A stretch of DNA of 12,582 nt from Dunaliella salina (taxonomy: Eukaryota; Chlorophyta; Chlorophyceae; Chlamydomonadales; Dunaliellaceae). The stretch spans positions 1 to 12,582 of the forward strand of contig MU069986.1 in the NCBI GenBank assembly GCA_002284615.2, written 5' to 3'. The first letter of the stretch is position 1, and each line of letters opens with the position of its first letter. Below the pieces are notes generated by a model. It ran no database searches and was not told where the DNA came from. It saw only the letters and a list, made by a program, of their open reading frames with translations. The translations under genes and the position numbers were made by a program. This document shows positions 1 through 7,185 of this stretch, in pieces.

Positions 1-195
1 GCCCTCGAGCAAGGCCATCTTATGTGGGGTGGACAGCCTAGGGTGCAAGAGGCATACCTCTTGCACCCGAGGTATGCCTCTTGCCCTCGAGGATAGTCAC
101 CNGAGTTCATCAGCTCGAGGTGTGCCACCCGAAGCTGGCAAGCCTTCCCTCGAGGGCAAGAGGCAGTCTTTCTTGCCCTCGAGGCACGCCTCTTG
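1..195. repeat. Cluster of CTCGAG-containing palindromes
   Basis: Repeated CCTCGAGG and gaggYRYRcctcttg blocks form overlapping hairpins. Bases 41-51 pair perfectly with 58-68 (11 bp, 6-base loop). Bases 49-60 pair perfectly with 69-80 (12 bp), so two folds compete. Bases 148-161 pair perfectly with 171-184 (14 bp, 9-base loop). A third variant of the cctcttg unit is at 181-195. An N lies at 102. There is no convincing coding frame. It is likely the edge of a longer palindromic satellite or foldback element running off the left end. Confidence 0.75.
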
Positions 196-565
196 AGAAT
201 AGCTTTACCTGAGTGCAATATGTCTCACACAGGGTCTTGAAGGCTGGCTTGCTCATGCGGAAAGCTTGCCTGAATTGGGCAGCCTCATATTCAGGGTGAG
301 TCCTTCCAATGTTGGCCTAGTCCCCGCACACTTGCAAGAAGCAATTGCTTCTCCCAGAATGCAAAAGAAGGACTTTCCTTCAAGGGCAAGGGGAGGGAAG
401 AGAGTGTAAAGGACGGAAGGGCAGGAGAGGAGGAGTAGTTCCCATGCATGCCCCAGCCATACAAGAAGGAGGGCAGCACTCATGGTCCTTTCTTTAAAAG
501 GGCCTGCAAGAAACTGTCTGAAAGGGGCACCTTTCACCGTGGCTAAGCACTGAAGAAAAAAAAAT
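196..565. other. No recognisable gene
   Basis: Mixed-composition sequence with purine-rich stretches, for example around 400-445. Open frames here are short, carry no recognisable motif and have no splice-like borders. Nothing functional is assigned. Confidence 0.5.
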
Positions 566-723
566 GAAAAAAATTGTGTTTGACCGCTTGCAAAATTTTC
601 CCGTCGAGGGCGGAAAAATTTTTCGGTGGACGGAAAAAAATTGTGTGTGACCGCAATTTTTTTTTCCAATTTCCGACGGGAAAAAGTCTGAAAAAAATAC
701 CGAAAAAAATTGTGTGTGACCGC
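566..723. repeat. A/T-rich foldback with three copies of a 22-base motif
   Basis: A motif of an A-run followed by TTGTGTGTGACCGC occurs at 566-587 (one base different), 633-654 and 702-723. Bases 596-606 (ttttcccgtcg) are a perfect inverted repeat of 674-684. Inside, 634-643 pairs with 654-663 (10 bp). The nested inverted arms plus direct repeats resemble a small non-autonomous foldback or MITE. No target duplication could be defined, so the type is uncertain. The short open frames across it follow from the A/T repeats and are not called as genes. Confidence 0.6.
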
Positions 724-857
724 AGCCTTAGCCTGACCGAAGGCAAAGCCCACAAAACTGCAACCTAACTCCACCATCATGCTGTCAAGACCCTAACACA
801 AAATTTACAGCGCCAAACACACCGTTCAATTCAATAACCCAAGCAAGGAGGATTTCA

Positions 858-878
858 GGGGGAGGTGGGGGGGGAGGG
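858..878 (+). other. G-run tract, possible G-quadruplex
   Basis: Four or more runs of at least three G (858-862, two within the 8-G run 867-874, and 876-878) lie within 21 bases, which satisfies the simple G-quadruplex pattern. No gene start or promoter could be tied to it. Confidence 0.45.
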
Positions 879-1069
879 CACAGGCGATGGGCTGCTTGCA
901 GGAGAGCAAGGCGCAGAGGACATTTGGCTGACAACTTACCAGACTTCCTGTGGGGGGGCAGCTTTGCTGTTCATAGCTTGCTCCCATTGGTGGGACTCGC
1001 AGCTAGTATTAACGCTGACTGTTGGCTTTTTGCTGAATGCATGGCGGCTGTATCTAATGTGGACTTTCA

Positions 1070-1234
1070 AGGCCGGAACCTGGTGTGGTCTATTCGGATC
1101 GCATCCCTGAAAGGGACGTGGAGGTCGTCGGTTTGATTCTGTGGTGGTTCGATAAGGCGGGCCCTATACCAGGTGCCGAGGTCGTTCTTCCCTTGATGCT
1201 TTGGGGCTAGTCCCGCTTGCGTAGCTTTTTCTTT
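1070..1234 (+). mobile_element. SINE-like retroposon, copy 1
   Basis: This segment shares blocks with 9252-9435: catccctgaaagggacgtgg near its middle, then ggaggtcgt, and a shared tail of ggggctagtcccgctt, Ggtagctttt and a T/C-rich end. The block after ggaggtcgt (ggtttgattc here, gagttcaattc in the other copy) resembles the T-arm/B-box of a tRNA promoter, as in tRNA-derived SINEs. It is flanked by an 11-base direct repeat with one mismatch (1059-1069 gtggactttca, 1235-1245 gtagactttca), consistent with a target-site duplication. No clear A-box was found, so the tRNA origin is inference. Internal open frames are non-conserved read-through. Confidence 0.6.
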
Positions 1235-1245
1235 GTAGACTTTCA

Positions 1246-2315
1246 CTTATACATTTGTCCAAATGTTTTTCTCTGGACTTACCTGGACGCATCGTACGAG
1301 GTGCAGCCCGATTTTGGCTACACATCAAAACTTTCATTGTCCATATTCTGTACGTTTGAGTGAATGTTGCCACACGAGATGGCATTGTAGTTTACCCTGA
1401 TTTTTGTAATGCCCAAGATGACGTGCAGGATGAACATCATGCGTTTCTTCATGTGCACCCGAACCCCTTTTTTTCAAACTCAGGTTGAATGTGCTTTTTT
1501 ATCGTGGTCCCTTCCTCCCTCTCACATAGGAAAAATTCTCCGCAGAGGGCTCTGTACCTGCGCCTTATTTGATACCCTCTGCTTTGTGCTTGGTTTTGTT
1601 GCTCTCTCACATGCATCCCTGATGCGCTCTTCCCCTTCCCCTAGTTGTTGCTTGCTCAACCTGCTTATTGCTTGCTCAAACTGGCCTGGCCATCATGATG
1701 GCATCCTTGGATGCTTCATGGTAACTAAAAATAAACAAATTATTGCTACTGTGTAGTATTACATGTAGTACGCAACTTTTGCAAATGAAAAACCTTTCTA
1801 TAAATCGTAAACCTGTGCCAGGAATTCACTATGCAAGGTGTTGTGATGTATTTTGTCTTCAAACCAAGAACCACTACTTCTTTTTGTGAGCAGGCTGGCA
1901 GTCAGTCGTTTTGCCTTGAGCCCCTGGCAGATGCCTCCTCCTTCCATGACACCAAAGCCTATGGACAGCATATGGATTTATGTGGTACGATCATACCATG
2001 CCAAACAGACCGCCTCTCTTCATAAGAAATTTAGATTTTGGACTGGATGAGACTAGCTGAGCAGGCCCATAAGCCAAATAAACTTGGAGGAGGTCCACCC
2101 CCATTGCTGCCCTTTTTGAGTGATGTAGGGAGAGGTCTCTGTGCCAGCATTGCCTTTCTTTTCTTTCCCAATTCCACATTAGCATTCTTTTTTTCATACC
2201 TTGTGGTGGAAGGGGCACACGGCGCTTTTTTGAGCCAATGTGTCTCTCTTTCCTTAATTGATGTAGGGGAGTTTCTCTGCCTACATAGTTTTTCTTGTTC
2301 TTCTTCTTTTTCCAG
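1246..2315. other. Intergenic or intronic sequence with a diverged direct repeat
   Basis: No convincing coding region is seen. A diverged repeat pair lies at 2116-2150 and 2254-2286, sharing gatgtaggg and a tctctg core. The sequence becomes pyrimidine-rich towards 2290-2315, which could be the polypyrimidine tract of a splice acceptor. Open frames between 1409 and 2505 show no recognisable domain and have unbiased codon use. Confidence 0.4.
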
Positions 2316-2417
2316 TACTTTGACTCATGGCCTTTTTCTGTACACGCATTCCTCAAAATTGAAGGCACAACAACGTCAGCTGCAAAGGCCGCAAGCATCA
2401 CGGACAGGATCTTGTGA
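2316..2417 (+). CDS. Possible terminal exon, unknown protein
   Basis: A strong acceptor-like sequence (a pyrimidine tract from about 2288, then tttttccag ending at 2315) is followed by 33 open codons and a TGA at 2415-2417. The reading begins YFDSWPFSVHAFLKIEG and ends in an alanine/serine-rich stretch, SAAKAASITDRIL. Codons are mostly C- or G-ending in the last half. No upstream exon could be linked with confidence, and the protein is not recognised. It could be a real last exon, a remnant, or chance openness over 100 bases. Confidence 0.25.
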   Translation, partial: YFDSWPFSVHAFLKIEGTTTSAAKAASITDRIL

Positions 2418-2723
2418 GGCCTTAGGGAAGAAAGATGTTTTGTTCACACAGGAACTATTAAGGCCAAAAGCAAAGCCCATGATGCCGCGAATGTGGCAGG
2501 AATAGGTTATGGTGGTAAAAAAATATGAAGTGTACAAAGGAAAACGCTTAATTCAGGAGGCACTAAGAGGCACAGGCACCTCATTCTGTACACAGCCTGG
2601 ATCTTAGTGATGACCTTGTGGACCACAAAGGCAACTGAACACATTCTGTCACATCATGAGAACAAAGGGGAAAAAAGACTGAGCTCATTTCGAGAGCGGG
2701 TAACAATGAGCAGTAAGCCCAGA

Positions 2724-3126
2724 TGTCATACCAAATTAGTGGCATTGCAGAATCATGGTTCAAACAAGTGTGTGTTGTGTGACCTGTATTTAAGTGGGTT
2801 GTTTTATAGTATCTCTCTTATTTAATCTTCTGTACCACCTTTCCTTGAGGTTTGGCTCCGTTTCTGTTATCCCTGGCCTTGTGCCAGGGGTGCCCTGTCC
2901 CTGATGTAACGCTAATCTGGTGAAGCTGGTCCACACCTGCTGTGTCTGCCCCAAGGATTCTCTGTGTGCTGCAGCCAAGCAACACTCTGCAGCTACCCCA
3001 AGAACAGCTAAGCAGCAGCATGAAGAGCAAGCAGAGTAGCAGTCCACTCGCACCCCAAGCCCTCAGCTCGAGTGAACCTGTCCCTTGTCGGATGGCTTTT
3101 GCCGACTCCGGACGTAAAACCTTTCA
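2724..3126 (+). repeat. Duplicated 0.4-kb segment, copy 1
   Basis: This copy matches 3998-4404 almost base for base. The differences seen are a few substitutions plus small indels near 2812-2818 and 2978. The shared region starts at tgtcaYaccaaattag and ends at gtaaaacctttca. High similarity means a recent duplication. The 1-base indel (aagcaacac here, aagccagcac in copy 2) breaks any common long frame, so the duplicated unit is probably not conserved as coding. No terminal inverted repeat was found. Confidence 0.9.
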
Positions 3127-3464
3127 TGGCGCCACCACCACGGGGAACGTATTCGAGAATCATCTGTGGCACAGGCCATTCTCCTCAGCGGGAGACTCAG
3201 CAGCCAGCGGGGTTACATCAGCGGATAGGCGCATGTCGGCCCGTGTCCTTAGAGGCCATCGGACTTGGATATGTGTCTCAACACGTACTTCGTCCATCAA
3301 TGAAAGGTCAGAAGGCTGGGGGGATGCTTGCCTGCTCTGTATGCCTGGTGGGTGACAGCAGCACTGGATGCAGGGGGGAAGCTACTTCCATGCAAGCATT
3401 CATGAGCACCACACAGCCAGGAGCATTTGTGATTGTATGTGTGTGGAGAATGTGGAGCCTTTGA
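3072..3464 (+). CDS. Weak ORF, hypothetical
   Basis: This is an open frame of about 130 codons starting from a GTG, with the first ATG at 3126-3128, exactly where the two 0.4-kb copies stop matching. From there it reads MAPPPRGTYSRIICGTGHS and continues with mixed composition to a stop at 3464. The neighbouring frame (2942-3355) is also open, so codon bias does not choose between them. No domain is recognised. It could be an exon of a lost gene, part of a transposon, or non-coding. Confidence 0.2.
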   Translation: MNLSLVGWLLPTPDVKPFMAPPPRGTYSRIICGTGHSPQRETQQPAGLHQRIGACRPVSLEAIGLGYVSQHVLRPSMKGQKAGGMLACSVCLVGDSSTGCRGEATSMQAFMSTTQPGAFVIVCVWRMWSL

Positions 3465-3618
3465 AGGCATAGCTTGTGAGCTTGGTCAGGTACATTGCCT
3501 GAAGTGCAGGGAGATTGTGCGCATGTCTGAAGCCTTGATAAAGAGAAGCCTTGCACTTACAAGCTGCACATGTAAGCCTTGTTACCGTGAGCACCATCAG
3601 AAGAGAACAGAGCATTAG
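3433..3618 (+). CDS. Cysteine-rich short ORF, possible zinc-binding exon
   Basis: A 61-codon frame opening right after a TGA; the first codon is TTG, so if coding it is more likely an exon than a complete gene. It has eight cysteines: CxxC at residues 4-7, C15, CxxC at 22-25, and CxCxxC at 45-50, followed by a basic tail (YREHHQKR). This spacing resembles treble-clef or zinc-ribbon ligands, but no family is recognised. There is no supporting splice acceptor just upstream. It lies between the two copies of the 0.4-kb duplication. Confidence 0.25.
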   Translation: MYVCGECGAFEGIACELGQVHCLKCREIVRMSEALIKRSLALTSCTCKPCYREHHQKRTEH

Positions 3619-3942
3619 GAGCACGAGAGTGTGTTGCCTCAGTCGTGCTGCTCCTGGGATGAGCATATCCCAGGGAGCGGCTGTGATTGTGGGCGTTCGA
3701 AGAGGCTTCAGAACTGTTGNTGCAAGCTAAGTTGCAGTTTCATGGCTGTGTATTGAACCATTGCTGATGGGTTAGGGCTCAGGATGTGCCTGTTGTGTGG
3801 ACATGCTCCTGGCAAAAACTTTGCCATGTTATGCTATGTTAAAGACATTTTTTTTTGCACACCAGCATTTTTCTGTGAAGCAGGAGAAACATTAAGCAAC
3901 ATTTCTGCCTTTCTTGCCAACAATATTGCTTCATGGGGGGGA
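3619..3942. other. No recognisable gene
   Basis: Unassigned sequence between the cysteine-rich ORF and the flanked duplication. It has an N at 3720 and a short palindrome ggcaaa/tttgcc near 3813-3827. No coding or RNA signal is seen. Confidence 0.4.
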
Positions 3943-3995
3943 AATGTGACCTGCTTCCAGAAGAGTAAAAGTGTTATGAGTGATTGAGCATGACA
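3943..3995 (+). repeat. Direct repeat flanking duplicated segment, left copy
   Basis: These 53 bases (starting aatgtgacctgcttccag and ending gagcatgaca) recur at 4404-4458 with three substitutions and a 2-base indel. The pair brackets copy 2 of the 0.4-kb segment. Copy 1 (2724-3126) has no such flanks. The arrangement fits insertion with a very long target duplication, or a template-switch duplication. Confidence 0.85.
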
Positions 3996-3997
3996 GC

Positions 3998-4404
3998 TGT
4001 CACACCAAATTAGTGGCATTGCAGAATCATGGTTCAAACAAGTGTGTGTTGTGTGACCTGTATTTAAGTGGGTTGTTTTATTGGGTTCTCTCTCTTATTT
4101 AATCTTCTGTACCACCTTTCCTTGAGGTTTGGCTCCGTTTCTGTTATCCCTGGCCTTGTGCCAGGGGTGCCCTGTCCCTGATGTAACGCTAATCTGGTGA
4201 AGCTGGTCCACACCTGCTGTGTCTGCCCCAAGGATTCTCTGTGTGCTGCAGCCAAGCCAGCACTCTGCAGCTACCCCAAGAACAGCTAAGCAGCAGCATG
4301 AAGAGCAAGCAGAGTAGCAGTCCACTCGCACCTCAAGCCCTCAGCTCGAGTGAACCTGTCCCTTGTTGGATGGCTTTTGCCGACTCCGGACGTAAAACCT
4401 TTCA
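3998..4404 (+). repeat. Duplicated 0.4-kb segment, copy 2
   Basis: Near-identical to 2724-3126. It is bounded by the direct repeats at 3943-3995 and 4404-4458. After the shared gtaaaacctttca the sequence goes straight into the right flank repeat, while copy 1 continues into unrelated sequence with an ATG. This marks 3126/4404 as the duplication edge. Confidence 0.9.
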
Positions 4405-4458
4405 ATGTGACCTGCTTCCAGAATAGTAAAAATGTAATGACAGTGATTGAGCATGACA
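4404..4458 (+). repeat. Direct repeat flanking duplicated segment, right copy
   Basis: Partner of 3943-3995, 50 of 53 aligned bases identical, with a 2-base insertion (atgaCAgtgatt). See the left copy for interpretation. Confidence 0.85.
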
Positions 4459-4786
4459 CAGACTCCTGCAAAGGGCTCCTTCAAGGGCAGCCATCGCAGC
4501 AAACGACAAAACTATGTCTGCACCAAAAAGTAGAAAAAAGTCAGACTGAGATATTGGGTGAGGTATCAGCACTCCCCGCCCAACTTGAGTCTTCTGAGTC
4601 ACCCCCCAAGGACCACGCACAGTGATTTTCGCAATGTGCACACAAGCAACACGCAAGCAAGATAGCACTGGCAACAAAGACGTTGATCTTCCGTCACGCA
4701 TTCCAAGGAGGTCAACAGACACTCCACAGACACATTCTAAACACCCTGCACAACTCAAAGAACTGCAGCACCTCAGCGATCAAAGG

Positions 4787-4805
4787 CAGGGATGTTGAAT
4801 ACGTG
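4787..4805 (+). repeat. Left terminal inverted repeat of hAT element
   Basis: Begins CAGGGATGTT and matches the reverse complement of 5491-5509 at 17 of 19 bases. It directly abuts the duplication atcaaagg. Confidence 0.85.
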
Positions 4806-4810
4806 AAAAA

Positions 4811-4828
4811 CGTATGTACGCGTACGGC
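4811..4828 (+). repeat. Subterminal motif of hAT element, left
   Basis: The 18 bases cgtatgtacgcgtacggc recur exactly, in direct orientation, at 5461-5478. Both copies are within 50 bases of an end. Such repeats at hAT ends are usually transposase contact sites; the role here is inferred. Confidence 0.7.
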
Positions 4829-5018
4829 TCAAATTGGCAAAAATACGCGTGTGGCTCAGATAGCTGTTTTGCAGACGTGAGAAATATGCGGGTGGGCCAG
4901 CGGCCTGCGGGCCCGCCTGGACACCTCAGAACCCAATTTTTCAAATTTTGCTGCCCGCTACCTTACAATTTTAAGACATAAATTAAAATGTTCACTAGAA
5001 CTCGCTTCAACTCAGCCT

Positions 5019-5219
5019 TCAGTGGTCTGTTTGACAGCTCCACTCTACAGCCTCTTCCTCTTCGCTCCAGTCCCCCCCACTGCAGGACCCCTCTTCCTGC
5101 TGCTGCTGCTCCTGCTCCTCTTGCGGCACAGGCACCCAGGGCTGAGCCTCCCCTCCCTGCTCCAGCTGCTGCATGCGCTTGAGCAAGCGCAAGTTGCAGT
5201 AGAGCCACACCAAGTCAGT
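5019..5219 (-). pseudogene. hAT transposase C-terminal fragment
   Basis: Reading on the minus strand from about 5219: TDLVWLYCNLRLLKRMQQLE, then a Gln/Glu-rich tail (EEQEQQQQEE, later DWSEEEEAVEW) and TGA at 5019-5021. The LVxLxxNLRLL pattern matches the end of the hAT dimerisation region in the family. No start codon or catalytic Asp/Glu region precedes it. The frame upstream meets a TAG at about 5237 and lies one frame away from the BED-like segment. The CTG/CTC repeats on the plus strand encode the Q/E tail. Confidence 0.6.
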
Positions 5220-5310
5220 GGCACAGCTTGCATTCTAGCTTCTTCCCTTTCTCTTCTTCAGGAGTGAACTCTGTGACATTGTACAATTTAAGACCTCTCT
5301 CTGTGGGCAT
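5215..5310 (-). pseudogene. hAT transposase N-terminal fragment, BED-finger start
   Basis: An ATG at 5308-5310 (minus) opens 31 codons ending in TGA at 5215-5217. The sequence runs from MPTERGLKLYNVTEFTPEEE to GKKLECKLCH. A CxxC following KKLE is how many BED zinc fingers in hAT transposases begin. The matching H/C ligands and the whole catalytic core are absent. The ORF stops exactly where the C-terminal fragment starts in another frame, which looks like a deletion junction near 5215-5220. Confidence 0.5.
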
Positions 5311-5419
5311 GTTTGAATGAGGGGAGGGGGGAAGGGAGCTTGCATGGGAGGTGGTTGGGGGGTGGTTGGACCCCCCTTAGGGTCCCTCCCTGCCAAACCC
5401 CTCCCTCCAAAAAATGGCA

Positions 5420-5460
5420 CGTAAAATACGCGTTCGTACGCGTCGTACGCGTATTTTACG
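5420..5460. repeat. 14-bp palindrome near right end of hAT element
   Basis: 5420-5433 (cgtaaaatacgcgt) is a perfect inverted repeat of 5447-5460, with a 13-base loop rich in GTACGCG. With the motif at 5461-5478 it forms the dense right subterminal region. Confidence 0.8.
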
Positions 5461-5490
5461 CGTATGTACGCGTACGGCACCTCCCCAACC

Positions 5491-5509
5491 CGCGTATTAA
5501 ACATCCCTG
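5491..5509 (-). repeat. Right terminal inverted repeat of hAT element
   Basis: Reads CAGGGATGTTTAATACGCG on the minus strand and abuts the duplication atcaaaag at 5510-5517. Confidence 0.85.
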
Positions 5510-5641
5510 ATCAAAAGACGAAAAAAAGGAAGAAGCAAAAGAGAGGACACCACAGCTACCACATCGCATTCCTCGCCGACATGGACAAGCAAGCACTGAT
5601 ATGGATATTTAGAGCTGGCGTACAACATCAGTTACTGCATA

Positions 5642-5666
5642 CCGTAGGAACTTTTCAATTTGGCGA
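5642..5666 (+). repeat. Left terminal inverted repeat of TA-flanked element
   Basis: Starts ccgtaggaac and pairs with the reverse complement of 6260-6284 at 21 of 25 positions. Confidence 0.8.
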
Positions 5667-5772
5667 ATAATTGATTAAATAAATAATTCGGGGGCCTCCT
5701 CGCGAACTGGAAAATTCGAAAAAATTAAGTTTGGAGGGACCTCGCGAAATTGTAACAATCTTTAAACGTAAA

Positions 5773-5982
5773 ATGGAGCCCCATCCTGGGCAGGGGCAAA
5801 GGTCTCTAGCTTCCTATGGCTTTTTNAAGAGGCCCCGCACTGAGGAGGATGGCCCCCTCTACAGTGTCAAGCAAATCAGGTTTACAGCAGAAGTGGAAGC
5901 AGGCATGCAGCAGCAGGGGAGGCCGCAGCAGCAGGGGAGGCAGGGGCAGCAGGGGGGTGAGCGAGCGAAGGGGGCGCACTAA
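5773..5982 (+). CDS. Short ORF in TA-flanked element, unknown
   Basis: ATG at 5773, stop at 5980-5982, 69 residues, with an N in codon 18. The start is chosen as the first ATG after the A/T-rich subterminal part; an upstream in-frame ATG (5731) lies within the repeat motif region. The protein has a motif QRSLASYGF followed by basic KRPR, which loosely resembles a PCNA-interacting (PIP-like) or hydrophobic-basic N-terminal motif, then TEEDGPLYSV, then a Gln/Gly-rich tail (QQQGRPQQQGRQGQQGG). No DNA-binding or DDE domain is seen. It may be the N-terminal piece of a truncated transposase; the function is unknown. Confidence 0.4.
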   Translation: MEPHPGQGQRSLASYGFXKRPRTEEDGPLYSVKQIRFTAEVEAGMQQQGRPQQQGRQGQQGGERAKGAH

Positions 5983-6259
5983 GGAGGATGAGTAGGCATT
6001 GATGGTGGCTGAGTGGCAGCCTGTTGGTGTGGGGGCCCAGGAAGGGCCCAATATTGACATTAAAGACGAGAACAGCCCTGGATTGATTTGCTGGCCGACT
6101 TCCCTTTTTGTCCTTGTGCATTTGCTGCCAAATAGAGCTGAAAACAGTGAAAGTTCGCAAGAAAAAATTTATTTTGAGGGCCTCGCGAAGTTTTAAAGTT
6201 TGCAAAGAAAATTATTAATTAATTATAAATTATTTTTGGAGGCTCGCGAATTTGGAGGG

Positions 6260-6284
6260 TCGCGAAATCGAAGGGTTCCTACGG
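6260..6284 (-). repeat. Right terminal inverted repeat of TA-flanked element
   Basis: Mirror of 5642-5666. It ends cctacgg before the TA at 6285-6286. Confidence 0.8.
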
Positions 6285-6330
6285 TACTCTGAGAAAGAGA
6301 GAAGATGCACAAAAGCTTGACAGAAATTGA

Positions 6331-7042
6331 GGTTTCAGGGAAAGTTACGCAGCAAAACGCATAACATTTTTACGCTGAAAGCACATACCCACACACCCAA
6401 AAAAGTGTCACCTAGTTTCTGACTCCTGTAGTAAAGACTGATGATGGACATCCTAATAGACCCCTTCCGCACTCAGAAATATAGCGTGCAAACAGCGAAG
6501 CAACACACATGAAGGAATGTGCGGTAGAATGAGGAGAGGATGCTGCATCTCAGATGCTGTACTTCAGATGCCGTGCCTGAGATCTTGGTGACTGGGTGCC
6601 CAAAAAGCGAGCCCTACCTTGCAAACACACTTGCAGCAACTCTTGCCCACGACTTGATGATGAGGCTGTGCCCCTGCGCACCCTGCACTCAAGTGAAAAC
6701 CTGCGCACTTGACTTGTGCAGAGGAAAAAAATGTTTGCCTCCCCTGCACCAAAGTAAATCTGTACACCTCCAGTGCCTCCCCTGTCACAGTGTGTGCCCT
6801 GCACCATTGAAAAAAAAAATCTGAGCATCCTCTTGATATTTGTACACCAAGATCGGTTCAGTGTGGTTACAGGCCCTTCTTGGCCTCAGCTAAACTGTCT
6901 TTATTGACAAGTACAGCGATATATTCCCTAACCTATCCAGCCCTAAAGCCTGTGCACCAAAGCGACCTGTGTGCCCTGCCTCCACCACTCGCATCTTGCG
7001 AGGCTTTAATGTACAGTGCAGGTCTCACAAAACAATTGCCTA
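6331..7042. other. No recognisable gene; short CA/TG-rich repeats
   Basis: No coding signal is convincing. A 7-bp inverted repeat (atctcag/ctgagat) lies near 6546-6584. Loose repeats of ctgcacc and caagtg occur in 6660-6800. Long open frames on both strands at 6540-6828 overlap each other fully and show no domain. Confidence 0.4.
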
Positions 7043-7071
7043 AAATGTATGTTTAATGTTAACATACATTT
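7043..7071. repeat. Perfect 11-bp hairpin
   Basis: aaatgtatgtt (7043-7053) pairs with aacatacattt (7061-7071), loop of 7. It sits in an A/T-rich stretch with further atgtac motifs. No run of T follows, so it is not called as a terminator. Confidence 0.7.
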
Positions 7072-7185
7072 AACGGAGTTAAATGTACAAATGTACACCT
7101 TGTGTGGAGAAAGTGCCTCACCAAACTTGCACCTTGCGAGGCTATGCCTCAACAAACAAGTATGCCTCATACCCTTGCACCAATC

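Larger units (their letters stand above)
4787..5509 (-). mobile_element. hAT-type DNA transposon, deletion derivative
   Basis: The 723-base element starts CAGGGATGTT and ends in the inverted form AACATCCCTG. The outer 19 bases match at 17 positions. It is flanked by 8-base duplications atcaaagg (4779-4786) and atcaaaag (5510-5517), one mismatch. A CAGGG terminus and 8-base duplication are typical of the hAT superfamily. Subterminal ACGCGT/GTACGCGTAC motifs are dense at both ends, resembling clustered transposase-binding motifs. Inside, the minus strand carries a BED-finger-like start and an hAT-dimerisation-like end with the catalytic middle missing, so it could only move with help from a full-length relative. 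Confidence 0.85.
5642..6284 (+). mobile_element. TA-flanked DNA transposon, Tc1/mariner-like
   Basis: The 643-base element lies between TA dinucleotides (5640-5641, 6285-6286). Its ends are inverted repeats: CCGTAGGAAC is identical at both ends and 21 of 25 bases match overall. TA duplication is the hallmark of Tc1/mariner-type elements, but other TA-targeting families are possible. Subterminal ggcctCGCGAA-type motifs recur near 5695, 5747, 6180 and 6243-6265. The interior carries a short ORF (5773-5982) and no recognisable DDE catalytic triad, so it is probably non-autonomous. Confidence 0.75.
4598..6330 (+). pseudogene. Open frame interrupted by two DNA transposons
   Basis: Three segments read in one frame if both elements and one copy of each target duplication are skipped. 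They are 4598-4786 (63 codons), 5518-5641 (41 codons plus one base) and 6287-6330 (ends LRKREDAQKLDRN, TGA at 6328-6330). Together they give 118 open codons. The first ATG is 4634-4636. The product is basic, with a KKRKKQKR stretch just after the first junction, then FLADMDKQALIWIFRAG. No family is recognised. It could be a broken host exon or an ORF of an older mobile element. That the frame is kept across both junctions supports the boundaries of both insertions. Confidence 0.4.

Noticed and set aside
253..780. 175-aa minus-strand ORF
   Set aside because: Half of it is translation of the A-run/foldback repeat (RSHTIFF-type repeats). No domain and no supporting codon bias.
1150..1245. A true tRNA gene at the SINE-like element
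   Set aside because: Only a T-arm/B-box-like block is present; no acceptor stem, anticodon arm or A-box could be folded.
1991..2401. 136-aa minus-strand ORF
   Set aside because: Lysine-rich middle comes from the pyrimidine tract on the plus strand. It conflicts with the better plus-strand exon candidate and has no domain.
2790..3053. Minus-strand ORFs shared by both 0.4-kb copies
   Set aside because: The indel between copies shifts the frame and the cysteine/leucine runs reflect CAG repeats, so sharing is due to DNA duplication rather than coding constraint.
5022..5267. Leucine-rich plus-strand ORF as a membrane protein
   Set aside because: The poly-Leu is the antisense of the Gln/Glu tail of the hAT transposase fragment; the minus strand explains the region better.
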